Origin: Lachnospiraceae bacterium Marseille-Q4251
GTDB lineage: Bacteria; Bacillota; Clostridia; Lachnospirales; Lachnospiraceae
Assembly: GCA_018223435.1 (NCBI GenBank)
Contig: JAGTTO010000001.1
Coordinates: 62,001 to 126,000, forward strand
Reading direction: 5' to 3'
Length of the DNA stretch: 64,000 nucleotides
Shown here: piece by piece, positions 14,990-22,852 of the stretch
Position numbering within the stretch: position 1 is the stretch's first letter
Layout of the letters: the number at the start of each line of letters is the position of its first letter
Notes under the pieces: model-generated
Database searches by the model: none
Told to the model about the DNA's origin: nothing
Seen by the model: only the letters and a program-made list of their open reading frames with translations
Translations under genes and position numbers: made by a program

Positions 14990-15999
14990 GACCAGGCACC
15001 TCCTGTTTTTCTTAAAAGTATGATAAATACCGGCGCTCCCACAATAGCCGTCAGAATGGAAATCGGAATCTCCGCCGCTGTGGCCGCCCGGGCAAAGGTG
15101 TCCATGACAATCATAAAGAATGCCCCAAGACCGATGCTCATGGGAATGACGGAGCGGTTGTTGTTTCCGCCGATCATCCGGGCAATATGGGGGATCAGAA
15201 GGCCGACCCAGCCCACCTGGCCGCACATGGAGACGCAGGAAGCCGTGATCATGGAAGAAGCCGCGATGAAGACCAGACGCATGATCTGAATATTCATGCC
15301 GAGGGAACTGGCCTCGTCCTCATTCAGGGACATGATATTGAGTCTCCAGCGAAGAGCAAAGATCAGAAGGATTCCGGCGATGATAAAGGGAGCGCCCATC
15401 ATGAGGTTATTGTAGGTACTCCGGGACATGCTTCCCATGAGCCAATAAGTAATCGTGGGAAGCTCCTCCTCCGGGTCTGCCACATATTTCATCAGGGAAA
15501 CCAGAGCCTCAAAGACCGCGGAGATCACCATTCCGGCCAGGACAATCATGACAATGCTGCTCTTTCCGTTTTTTCGGCTGATGGAATAGGTGATAATACA
15601 GGAGATGATTCCAAAGATCAGGGCCAGCATCTGAACCAGGATCAGGTTTCCATGCATGAGAAGCCCTAAGACCGCGCCGAAGGAAGCGCCACTGGCCACA
15701 CCCAGGGTGTCCGGAGTCGCCAGTGGGTTGGAAAAAAGGCCCTGAAAAGCAGCTCCCGCGCAGGAAAGGCCCGCGCCCACCAGGATCGCCAGAAGGATTC
15801 TGGGAAGTCTTACGTTAAAAATAACCGTGTAGCCCGTGGGGTCCGGTTCATAGCCGGTGAAATGGGAAAAAAGAATTTTTACCGTTTCCCGGACGCTTAA
15901 TGAATATCTGCCGATCCCCAGGCAGATGAGTGCCGCCAGAAGGGGAAGGACCGCGATGATAAGATTTCTGGTCTTGTGAGAGGTTCGTTTTGCTGCCAT
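14986..15999 (-). CDS. FecCD/BtuC-family ABC transporter permease
   Basis: This 337-residue integral membrane protein belongs to the FecCD family, which forms the channel for iron chelates, heme or cobalamin. About ten hydrophobic helices are visible, with the family motif RLPRILLAILVGAGLSCAGA (about residues 64-83) and GSFGA/ASGASFGA after it. The distal part includes EDEASSLGMN, the loop contacting the ATPase. It lies 78 nt after the binding-protein gene, with an mRNA hairpin between. Confidence 0.93.
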   Translation of the reverse strand: MAAKRTSHKTRNLIIAVLPLLAALICLGIGRYSLSVRETVKILFSHFTGYEPDPTGYTVIFNVRLPRILLAILVGAGLSCAGAAFQGLFSNPLATPDTLGVASGASFGAVLGLLMHGNLILVQMLALIFGIISCIITYSISRKNGKSSIVMIVLAGMVISAVFEALVSLMKYVADPEEELPTITYWLMGSMSRSTYNNLMMGAPFIIAGILLIFALRWRLNIMSLNEDEASSLGMNIQIMRLVFIAASSMITASCVSMCGQVGWVGLLIPHIARMIGGNNNRSVIPMSIGLGAFFMIVMDTFARAATAAEIPISILTAIVGAPVFIILLRKTGGAWS

Positions 16000-16028
16000 C
16001 TGTCGTAAGTTCCTTTCAAATACTGGAA

Positions 16029-16063
16029 ACGCCGGAAACAGTACGGAAAACTGCTTCCGGCGT
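16029..16063 (-). other. Intercistronic stem-loop after the binding-protein gene
   Basis: ACGCCGGAAGCAGT pairs with ACTGTTTCCGGCGT around a 7-nt loop (one internal mismatch) just after the binding-protein stop codon. There is no T-run, so it is more likely an mRNA stabiliser or processing stop than a full terminator. Such structures raise binding-protein levels over permease levels. Confidence 0.65.
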
Positions 16064-16077
16064 AAGTCTTTCCGAAG

Positions 16078-17250
16078 TTATTTTACTCCGGATGCTGCAC
16101 TTGCAGGATTGTATATCTTCTGAAGATCTTCATCCGTAAGGGTTACATTGTAATATTTCTCGTAGTAATCTTTGATCTCCTGATCCATATCCATATCTTT
16201 GAAAAGGTCCGGCTGGATCTTGGTGGCAAGCCATTTCAGTACCAGCGGAGTGTCAGATGCGGGCGGGAACCAGCGATACATACCCAGCGGGAATTTGTAA
16301 ACCTGCTGATTCTTGACTGCAGTTACGTTGCTCCAGTCGTCTCCGTCGATGGTGTTGTTGTAGAGATCGTCGGGCTGATACGGGGAGAAGTTCGTGATAA
16401 AGATGATATCCGGATCCCACTCGTAAACCTGCTCCATGTTGATCTCCGAGGTGCCGCTTAAGTCTGCTGCCACGTTGATGCCGCCTGCGGTCTCGATCCA
16501 GTACTGGCCGAAGAAGTTGGAACCGGAGGTTTTGATGACGCCGTCTGCATAGTTGAAGAGGATCAGAACCTTCGGCTTGTCCTCGTCAGCGATGGTGGAG
16601 GTCACAGATTTGATCTCTTCTGCAACGCTTCTGCCCTCCGCGATGATCTCGTTAGCGGTGTCCTGCTCTCCGTAAATGTCACCAAGAAGCTGAATCCAGT
16701 CTGCGTAAGTCTCTACACAGTCATAGTCAGACATGCTGGTGGAGAAGCCGACAGCCGGGATTCCTGCGTTGTCGTACATCTCACGCTCGTCGGTATTGTT
16801 GGCACTGTAAAATACAACGTCCGGTTTCAGTGCCAGGAGCTGCTCGATGTTTACCTCTCCGTTTTCCACGAAGCTGGTGTCCGCATTGGCGATCTCCGGG
16901 AATACGTTGATCAGATAGGAGTTTTCTGCTGCGGCCATGGAGCTCGGATGAATACCTACAATGTCATCGGCGCTTCCACGGAACAGGCAGTATACAGAAG
17001 GAAGGGGAAGGATGGAGGAAATTACGACACGCTCGATCTTCTCCGGAAGAACAACCTCTGCTCCTGTGTGGTCCACGATGGTTCTGGTTCCTGTGCTCTC
17101 CTCGCTTCCTGTTTCAGAAGCTGCTTCTGTGGTGGTTTCGGAAACAGTCTCTGTCTCGGAAGCCAGTGCGCTGCCGCCGAAAAGGCTGGCTGTCAGTACG
17201 GATACCGTCAGTACGCCGGCAAAAATTTTCTGAATTTTTCTGATAGTCAT
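16078..17250 (-). CDS. BtuF/FepB-type substrate-binding protein (PF01497 type)
   Basis: The 390-residue protein is a type-3 binding protein for metal chelates or corrinoids. A signal peptide covers residues 1-31 and ends in ALA-SE, a signal-peptidase-I site. There is no lipobox cysteine, unusual for a Gram-positive binding protein. A Glu/Ser/Thr-rich linker (about 32-54) precedes the binding domain, which starts TRTIVDHTGAEVVLPEKIERVV. The ATG at 17250 has AAAGAAAGGAA upstream. It lies 59 nt after the NifK-like gene, linking uptake of a ligand to the reductase. The ligand is not identifiable. Confidence 0.9.
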   Translation of the reverse strand: MTIRKIQKIFAGVLTVSVLTASLFGGSALASETETVSETTTEAASETGSEESTGTRTIVDHTGAEVVLPEKIERVVISSILPLPSVYCLFRGSADDIVGIHPSSMAAAENSYLINVFPEIANADTSFVENGEVNIEQLLALKPDVVFYSANNTDEREMYDNAGIPAVGFSTSMSDYDCVETYADWIQLLGDIYGEQDTANEIIAEGRSVAEEIKSVTSTIADEDKPKVLILFNYADGVIKTSGSNFFGQYWIETAGGINVAADLSGTSEINMEQVYEWDPDIIFITNFSPYQPDDLYNNTIDGDDWSNVTAVKNQQVYKFPLGMYRWFPPASDTPLVLKWLATKIQPDLFKDMDMDQEIKDYYEKYYNVTLTDEDLQKIYNPASAASGVK

Positions 17251-17309
17251 TTGGTATTCCTTTCTTTTGTGTAGGGTTTGTAGTTTCTGTATGAGCAAGT
17301 GAAAGCGGA

Positions 17310-18467
17310 TCAGTTCCTCCCTTTCACTGTGCTTTCGATAATTTTAGAAATATCCTCCCCGAGATAATCCGGGTATTCGTCCCAGTGAAGCTTACTGGAA
17401 AGAGCCACATGGGGAAGCCTTACCAGCCGGACATCCTCCCGGCGGATCACCTTTTCAAATTCCGGATCTGCGAGGACAACCTGATATTTGCCGCTGTTGA
17501 TCTCCCGGATGGCGCTGAGCTCATCAGGAAGGTGAACATCCTGCGGAGCTTTCAATTCTGCTTCCAGGCCGAAAAGACTTCCCACGGTGATGGGAACGTC
17601 GGTCTCTTTGGAGAGAAGGGCCCGAAGCTCGTTGGCAAAAATCTGCTCGTGAATGATCAGGATGCCTTTCTTATCGCTATTGCCTTCCGGAAGGGGCTGG
17701 AACCGCTCCTGTTTTTCCAGACGGTCTTTCAGTTCTGCTCCGTCGCCTAAAGGCAGGCCGCAGATATAGGGGATGCCGTATTTTTTCTCCAGAAAACGGG
17801 CGGCGGCAAGGCCGGAACGGGCAACCACCAGGTTTAAGTCCGCGTCCGGGCAGTTTTTGATCTGGTCCACGGAAAGACCCATCGCAAAATCGGACTGGAT
17901 CTCATAGCCTGCGTCTTTCAGCCAGGTAAGGATTCGGTCGGAATTTCCTCTGTTTCCCACATCCAGAGGAAGCATGCCGAGAACATTCAGCTTTTTGCTT
18001 GTTTTCTCTGCCGCGCTCTTTTTCTTTGCGAAGCGGCGGATCAGAGTCATGAAGACATCGGAAGCGCCTTTGTCGTAATAGTCAAGGCCTGTGGTCGGAA
18101 AACCGAAGGAGGGAATGCCGCTGATGTTCTCCGTCTCGGCCGCCATGCCTTTTAAGTCGGTTCCGATGACAGTTGGCACCGGACTTCCGAGATAAGCGAT
18201 AATGGAGGGATTTAAGTCCTCCGCGGCTTTCAGGGTGGCGTCGATGAATTTTTCATCGTTTCCCAGCACCGCGTCCATTCTCCGAAGGCCGGAGCAGTAG
18301 ACCGCCGAGCGGGAACCCATCCAGCGCGGTTCATCATAGCCGGTGAAGTTTCCGGTACAGCCGGAAGCGTCGTGCATGACTACGATGCCGCCCAGATCAA
18401 AGAGTGCCGATGCCGCTCCGGAATAATCCGGCGCCAGCGGAAGCATAAATACACAAAGTCTGCTCAT
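17310..18467 (-). CDS. Nitrogenase component 1-like subunit (NifK-like)
   Basis: A 385-residue protein of the NifD/NifK/BchB superfamily, the catalytic partner of NifH-like reductases. Candidate cluster ligands are Cys5, Cys37 (DASGCTGNF) and Cys58 (YCSGLRRMDAVLG, compare the S-x-AVFGG block of NifK). The third conserved cysteine position appears as YLGSPVPTVIGTD (residues 92-104) with no cysteine. The protein is shorter than true NifK (about 520). Its ATG overlaps the NifD-like stop. It should form a hetero-oligomer with that subunit; a function in nitrogen fixation is unlikely. The substrate is unknown. Confidence 0.85.
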   Translation of the reverse strand: MSRLCVFMLPLAPDYSGAASALFDLGGIVVMHDASGCTGNFTGYDEPRWMGSRSAVYCSGLRRMDAVLGNDEKFIDATLKAAEDLNPSIIAYLGSPVPTVIGTDLKGMAAETENISGIPSFGFPTTGLDYYDKGASDVFMTLIRRFAKKKSAAEKTSKKLNVLGMLPLDVGNRGNSDRILTWLKDAGYEIQSDFAMGLSVDQIKNCPDADLNLVVARSGLAAARFLEKKYGIPYICGLPLGDGAELKDRLEKQERFQPLPEGNSDKKGILIIHEQIFANELRALLSKETDVPITVGSLFGLEAELKAPQDVHLPDELSAIREINSGKYQVVLADPEFEKVIRREDVRLVRLPHVALSSKLHWDEYPDYLGEDISKIIESTVKGRN

Positions 18468-19708
18468 ATGATTAACCCCGCTTTCACGATCATTTCCCGG
18501 ACGTCCGCCTTGCTCCGGTAAGCTTCCCGGAGCATCTCCATGAGACGTCTGGTTCCGTAGAAGCCGAACATGCCTTCATCCTCCATAAGATCTGCCACCC
18601 GGTCGGAACCGGTCATATAGCCGCAGTCAAAGCCGATGCAGAGATATTTTTCTCCCTCGTGAGGGAATTTCACGGCGTTATGAGACATGGGATTTTCGAT
18701 GAGAACCTCCGGATCTTCTTTTTTCAGGGCTTCAAAGGAGGGCTTCTCAAAGGCAGAGACACTGTCCGAAGCCACCATTCCCATATGGAAACCGTTTCGG
18801 CTCATCATGAGAGCCAGACTGTAGGGACGAAGAACCGCCTGATAATCCACGGCAATGGGATAATCCCCGATGACTTCTTTTGCCTTTTGGATCTCCTCGT
18901 AGGCTTTTTCTTTTTCTTCCTCGAGAGCCGGGCTGAAGTCCAGATCCAGCGCTTTTTCAAGCTTCCGGTAAACTTCTGTAATCTCTTCCGGATCGTAGGT
19001 TATATAGGCGGTGAGATAGGGAATGCCGAACTCTTTTTCCATCATCTCCGCTGTCTTGAGGGCAATGGGAGAAACAACGAGATTCAGTCTCGCGGAGGCC
19101 ATCTCCATAAAGGAATCAAAATCAGTGTAATCTGCGATATTTGCCACGCGATAGCCTTTGGTTTTCAGGAGGCGTTTTAACTCCGAAGTTTTATCATAAG
19201 TAACATTGCTCCCCAGGACGTTGACCAGGTTCTTCGTCTCTTCTCTTTTTTCCAGGACGCTGAACATGTTCCGGTAGGTCGTGACTCCCGGTGGCAGCTT
19301 GGAATCCAATGAAATGGGATTCATCGTGCAGTGCCGGAATTTCACATCCGGATTTCTTCTCGTAAGCTCCGCCAGGATCGGCTCATGGTCGGTTCCCAGA
19401 AGGTCATCGAGGCAGGAAGTGAAAATCAGAAGGGCTCTCGGTTTTTTAGGCAGAGCCTCAAATAAAATATCTACATTATCGACTATCATCTGTTCAAAGT
19501 CGCCGGAAACGATGTCGGCTTCCGTGAGAAAGAGGTATGAGACCCGGTGTTTGATTCCGGCCACGGAAGCGCCGACAGCGTTGTGCCTTCCGCAGGCGGA
19601 AGGACATACGAACAAAAGATGTGCCTCCGGCACGAGAGCCGCCATGCGGACGATGCCCCAGCCGCCGTGGGAGGCGGAAACGTAATGAAGGGAACAGGCT
19701 TTACTCAT
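18464..19708 (-). CDS. Nitrogenase component 1-like subunit (NifD-like)
   Basis: The 414-residue protein belongs to the nitrogenase component 1 superfamily. Cys5, Cys35/Cys39 (CPSACGRH) and Cys99 ([12 protein letters not shown]) match the three cysteine positions that bind the P-cluster or a simple 4Fe-4S cluster in relatives. The cysteine and histidine that hold the FeMo cofactor at the C-terminus of true NifD are not recognisable. It overlaps nifH-like by 8 nt and the next gene by 4 nt. The family includes protochlorophyllide, Ni-sirohydrochlorin and methylthio-alkane reductases; this one does not match any of them clearly by context. Confidence 0.86.
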   Translation of the reverse strand: MSKACSLHYVSASHGGWGIVRMAALVPEAHLLFVCPSACGRHNAVGASVAGIKHRVSYLFLTEADIVSGDFEQMIVDNVDILFEALPKKPRALLIFTSCLDDLLGTDHEPILAELTRRNPDVKFRHCTMNPISLDSKLPPGVTTYRNMFSVLEKREETKNLVNVLGSNVTYDKTSELKRLLKTKGYRVANIADYTDFDSFMEMASARLNLVVSPIALKTAEMMEKEFGIPYLTAYITYDPEEITEVYRKLEKALDLDFSPALEEEKEKAYEEIQKAKEVIGDYPIAVDYQAVLRPYSLALMMSRNGFHMGMVASDSVSAFEKPSFEALKKEDPEVLIENPMSHNAVKFPHEGEKYLCIGFDCGYMTGSDRVADLMEDEGMFGFYGTRRLMEMLREAYRSKADVREMIVKAGLII

Positions 19709-20477
19709 AATTATTTTCTACCTCCGCCGAAAGGTTCAGGATATTCTCAGCCAGTTTCTGGTAAGCGCCAGCCATCTCGGAATCCGGCAGTGCTTCGATG
19801 ACGGTTTTGCCCTCGGCTTCCGCTTCCTGAACGGATGCGCTTCTCGGAAGAACAGACACGATCTCGCCGCCGATCTCTTCCAGCGCTTTTTTGACCAGCG
19901 CCTCCTCGTTCTCAATGTTTCTGGAGTTTAAGATCACGCCGGAATACTGGGCATAGCCTCTTTTTCCGAAATTTTTCACCGCACTGGCGATGTTGGAAGC
20001 TGCGTAGAGGGCCATCATCTCTCCGGAAGTCACGATAAATACATTTCTCGCGTAACCGCCCCGGATCGGCATCGCAAAGCCTCCACAGACCACGTCTCCC
20101 AGCACATCGTAAAGAATGATATCCGGCCGGCAGATCTCGTAAGCGCCGATCTCCTCCAACTTTTCAAAGGCGGTGATGATTCCACGGCCTGCACAGCCGA
20201 TGCCCGGAGTCGGTCCTCCGGCTTCCACGCACCAGACACCGCCGTATCCCTGGAAAAGCACATCCCCGGGGGTGATGTTTCCCTCTCCTTTTTCCCGGAT
20301 CGCATCCAGTACAGAGGTGATTTTCTTTCCGTGCATCAGATTCTTCGTGGAATCTGCCTTGGGGTCACAACCGATCTGCAACACCCGGTAACCCATGTCA
20401 GCCAGAGCTGCAGAAATGTTGGAGGTGGTGGTGGATTTTCCAATTCCGCCTTTTCCGTAAACTGCAATTTTTCTCAT
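19701..20477 (-). CDS. Nitrogenase iron protein-like ATPase (NifH-like)
   Basis: The 258-residue protein is a NifH/BchL/CfbC-type reductase that passes electrons to the component 1-like subunits with ATP hydrolysis. The P-loop is GKGGIGKS (8-15), switch I is GCDPKADST, and the two cysteines of the inter-subunit 4Fe-4S cluster are Cys95 (GIGCAGRG) and Cys131 (DVVCGGF). Length is slightly below NifH (about 290). It is the first gene of a nine-gene operon; GGAGGCAGAC precedes the ATG. A complete promoter with an operator-like repeat lies upstream. Confidence 0.93.
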   Translation of the reverse strand: MRKIAVYGKGGIGKSTTTSNISAALADMGYRVLQIGCDPKADSTKNLMHGKKITSVLDAIREKGEGNITPGDVLFQGYGGVWCVEAGGPTPGIGCAGRGIITAFEKLEEIGAYEICRPDIILYDVLGDVVCGGFAMPIRGGYARNVFIVTSGEMMALYAASNIASAVKNFGKRGYAQYSGVILNSRNIENEEALVKKALEEIGGEIVSVLPRSASVQEAEAEGKTVIEALPDSEMAGAYQKLAENILNLSAEVENNYE

Positions 20478-20507
20478 GTCTGCCTCCTGTCTTAAACAGC
20501 ATTCTCA

Positions 20508-20521
20508 TTAGTTTTAACTAA
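20508..20521 (-). promoter_or_regulatory. Inverted-repeat operator of the nitrogenase-like operon
   Basis: TTAGTT and AACTAA form perfect 6-bp arms around a 2-bp centre. The site lies about 6-20 nt downstream of the predicted transcription start, where a bound repressor would block transcription. The TTAG...CTAA arms recall boxes of DtxR/IdeR-type metal regulators, but this is only a resemblance. Confidence 0.6.
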
Positions 20522-20533
20522 CCTCGATTTATA

Positions 20534-20562
20534 AATATACACGGAAGTCTTCTGACTGTCAA
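20534..20562 (-). promoter_or_regulatory. Sigma-A promoter of the nitrogenase-like operon
   Basis: TTGACA, exactly 17 nt, then TATATT on the minus strand. The predicted start is near 20527, giving a leader of about 50 nt. No sigma-54 element is present, unlike many nif promoters. Confidence 0.85.
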
Positions 20563-20606
20563 CATGGGTAATTATCACTTTTTTCTCATTACGCCGTTGA
20601 GATGTA

Positions 20607-20640
20607 GAATTGCGTGAGCTGCGAAGCAGCGGAGCAATTC
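20607..20640. repeat. Nested inverted repeat (REP-like hairpin)
   Basis: GAATTGC/GCAATTC flank GCTGC/GCAGC around GAA, giving two stacked perfect stems. It stands between the nitrogenase-like promoter and the miaB terminator and has no T-run of its own. It may be a small dispersed repeat. Confidence 0.5.
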
Positions 20641-20660
20641 GTAGGCATCGGCGATTCTTT

Positions 20661-20692
20661 AAAAAAAGAAGAGCTGGTCTTAGACCAGCTCT
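20661..20692 (-). terminator. Terminator of miaB, overlapping its stop codon
   Basis: AGAGCTGGTC pairs with GACCAGCTCT around TAA, which is itself the miaB stop codon, followed on the minus strand by TTCTTTTTTT. It ends transcription just before the nitrogenase-like promoter region. Confidence 0.85.
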
Positions 20693-22122
20693 CCCATATA
20701 GTAGAAGCCTCGGCTCTCTGTCAGATGAACAGAGACCAGCTTTCCGATGAGACTTTCGTCCCCTTTGAAATGAACGAGTAGATTGTTGGAAAGACGGCCG
20801 GTAAGATAGCCCTCTTCCTGGTGATTTTTCTCTTCAGCCAGGACCTCGACCACCTGTCCCGCATAGCGGGAGGAAGTCTCCTTGGCGATCTCCTGCACTT
20901 CTTTTAAGAGACGGTCGAAACGATCCTTGACCACGTCCTCCGGCACCTGGTTTTCCATGACGGCAGCAGGCGTTCCGGTACGTTTGGAGTAGATGAAGGT
21001 AAAGGCGCTGTCATAGCGGACCTTCCGTACCACATCCAGGGTCTCCTGGAAATCCTCCTCGGTCTCGCCGGGGAAGCCCACAATGATATCTGTGGTGAGG
21101 GAGATATCCGGCATGGCCTTCCGGAGCTTCTCCACCAGCTCCAGATAGTGCTCCTTCGTGTATTTCCGGTTCATGATCTTCAGAATCCGGCTGCTTCCGG
21201 ACTGAAGGGGCAGATGGAGATGCTGACAGATCTTTTTCGATTTTGCCATGACCTCGATGAGCTCGTCGGAGAGATCCTTCGGATGGGAAGTCATGAAACG
21301 AATCCGCTCCAAGCCTTCGATTTTCTCCACCTCTTCCAGAAGCTTCGCAAAGCTCATGGGATTCTTGAGATTTTTGCCGTAGGAGTTGACGTTCTGGCCC
21401 AGCAGCATGACTTCTACCACGCCGTCTGCCACGAGGGAACGGATCTCCTTGATGATCTCCTCCGGCTCCCGGCTCCGTTCCCGGCCACGCACATAGGGAA
21501 CGATGCAGTAGCTGCAGAAATTGTTGCAGCCAAACATGATGTTGACACCGGATTTAAAGAAATATTTCCGGTCACAGGGCAGATCTTCCACGATCTTGTC
21601 GGTGTCCTTCCAGACATCGATGATCATCCGGTCGGAAATCATGGAAGTGTAGACCAGCTCGGCGAATTTATAGAGGTTATGGGTACCGAAAACCAGGTTG
21701 ACGAAACGGTAGCTCTTCTTGATCTTCTCCACCACCTGAGGCTCCTGCATCATACAGCCGCAGAGGGCGATCATCATATCCGGGTTGTTCTTTTTCTCAT
21801 GACCCATGAGGCCAAGATGGCCGTAAACCTTGAGATTTGCGTTTTCCCGGACCGTACAGGTGTTGTAAACGATAAAGTCCGCTTTCTCACTCTCAGTGAT
21901 CTCATAGCCTACGGTCTCCAGAATGCCCTTGATCTTCTCGCTGTCCCTTGCGTTCATCTGGCAACCGAAAGTCTGGGCGCTGGCCACAAGGGGACGGCCC
22001 AGTTTCTTGCTTTTTTCTTTTACAAGAGCCCGGAGCTTTGCCATAAAATAATACTGGCGCTCGGGTTCCTGAACCGGCGCTTCCGCGCTTAAATCGATCT
22101 TATCTAAATCCAATGTATTCAT
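20680..22122 (-). CDS. miaB: tRNA-2-methylthio-N6-dimethylallyladenosine synthase MiaB
   Basis: The 480-residue enzyme adds a methylthio group to isopentenyladenosine-37 of tRNA. The N-terminal domain has three cluster cysteines (TFGCQMN, NTCTVREN, CGCMMQ), the radical SAM motif is CNNFCSYC, and a C-terminal TRAM domain covers about the last 70 residues. Length fits the family. The ATG at 22122 follows AAGGAAATTC; thirteen codons of open frame upstream are not needed. Its 3' end forms the terminator. It appears to be transcribed as its own unit after lepB. Confidence 0.96.
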   Translation of the reverse strand: MNTLDLDKIDLSAEAPVQEPERQYYFMAKLRALVKEKSKKLGRPLVASAQTFGCQMNARDSEKIKGILETVGYEITESEKADFIVYNTCTVRENANLKVYGHLGLMGHEKKNNPDMMIALCGCMMQEPQVVEKIKKSYRFVNLVFGTHNLYKFAELVYTSMISDRMIIDVWKDTDKIVEDLPCDRKYFFKSGVNIMFGCNNFCSYCIVPYVRGRERSREPEEIIKEIRSLVADGVVEVMLLGQNVNSYGKNLKNPMSFAKLLEEVEKIEGLERIRFMTSHPKDLSDELIEVMAKSKKICQHLHLPLQSGSSRILKIMNRKYTKEHYLELVEKLRKAMPDISLTTDIIVGFPGETEEDFQETLDVVRKVRYDSAFTFIYSKRTGTPAAVMENQVPEDVVKDRFDRLLKEVQEIAKETSSRYAGQVVEVLAEEKNHQEEGYLTGRLSNNLLVHFKGDESLIGKLVSVHLTESRGFYYMGELV

Positions 22123-22197
22123 AAATAGAATTTCCTTCCTGTGTGCATAATAAACCATCATTAATCTTATAAGATACCCCGGAAAATGTCAACCGGA

Positions 22198-22243
22198 AAA
22201 GAGAAAAGCCGGAGGCTGTCTTTTTCAGAACAGCGCTCCGGCT
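22198..22243 (-). terminator. Terminator after lepB
   Basis: AGCCGGAG pairs with CTCCGGCT, with an inner CTGT/ACAG pairing, followed on the minus strand by TTTTCTCTTTT. It closes the proline-lepB transcript. Confidence 0.8.
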
Positions 22244-22255
22244 CTTACGATTCCT

Positions 22256-22837
22256 TTATTGATGTTTCAGTAAACCAAACTTGTTCAGCGGCCAGATTCT
22301 CAAGAAGGCCCGACCTGTGATGTCACTCCGCTTGATGTTTCCGACCTCCGGATAACGTCCGTCACGGCTGTTGTTCCGGTTGTCACCCAGGACGAAATAT
22401 TCATCGTCCCCCAGCGTGATGGGCTCCGCGGCCCTTCCGGGATTTTTCATTACCTCTGCGCCGTAGATATCACTCTCCAGTTTCTCACCGTTGATGTAAA
22501 CGTAACCGTCGATGATCTGTACGGTTTCACCGGGAAGACCGATGATTCGTTTGATGAAATGCTCTTTCTTGCCGTTCTCTTCAAAGGGGAAAACGATGAT
22601 ATCATAACGCTCCGGATCACGGAACCGATAGGAAACTTTATCCAGAATCAGGTTCTGTCCGTCTGCCAGCGTGGGATCCATGGAATGACCGTCCACCTGG
22701 GTTCTCTGGCCTACGAAGTTCACGATGAAAAGTGCCGCCAGCAGCGCGATCACCAGATAAAATACCATCTCCAAAATTTCTCTTGCCATACTTTTCTGCT
22801 CTTTTGGTTCCTGTTCCTTTGTGTTTGCTTTGCTCAT
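22256..22837 (-). CDS. lepB: Signal peptidase I
   Basis: The 193-residue protein is a Gram-positive type I signal peptidase, which removes signal peptides at the outer face of the membrane. One N-terminal transmembrane helix (about 20-44) is followed by the catalytic serine in GHSMDPT (Ser52) and the general-base lysine in FIKRIIGLPGE (Lys96); the late GDNRNNSRDGR box is also present. It lies 15 nt after proA and may share that transcript. Several secreted proteins of the window end their signal peptides in a matching A-x-A site. Confidence 0.95.
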   Translation of the reverse strand: MSKANTKEQEPKEQKSMAREILEMVFYLVIALLAALFIVNFVGQRTQVDGHSMDPTLADGQNLILDKVSYRFRDPERYDIIVFPFEENGKKEHFIKRIIGLPGETVQIIDGYVYINGEKLESDIYGAEVMKNPGRAAEPITLGDDEYFVLGDNRNNSRDGRYPEVGNIKRSDITGRAFLRIWPLNKFGLLKHQ

Positions 22838-22852
22838 AATCTACTTACACTC

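Noticed and set aside
11867..20477. True nitrogen-fixation cluster
   Set aside because: nifB, nifE, nifN and the cofactor ligands of NifD are missing, one component 1 subunit lacks a P-cluster cysteine, and both subunits are much shorter than NifD/NifK.
17310..20477. Protochlorophyllide or coenzyme F430 reductase
   Set aside because: No other chlorophyll or F430 genes are nearby, and the surrounding importer and GTPase do not belong to those pathways.
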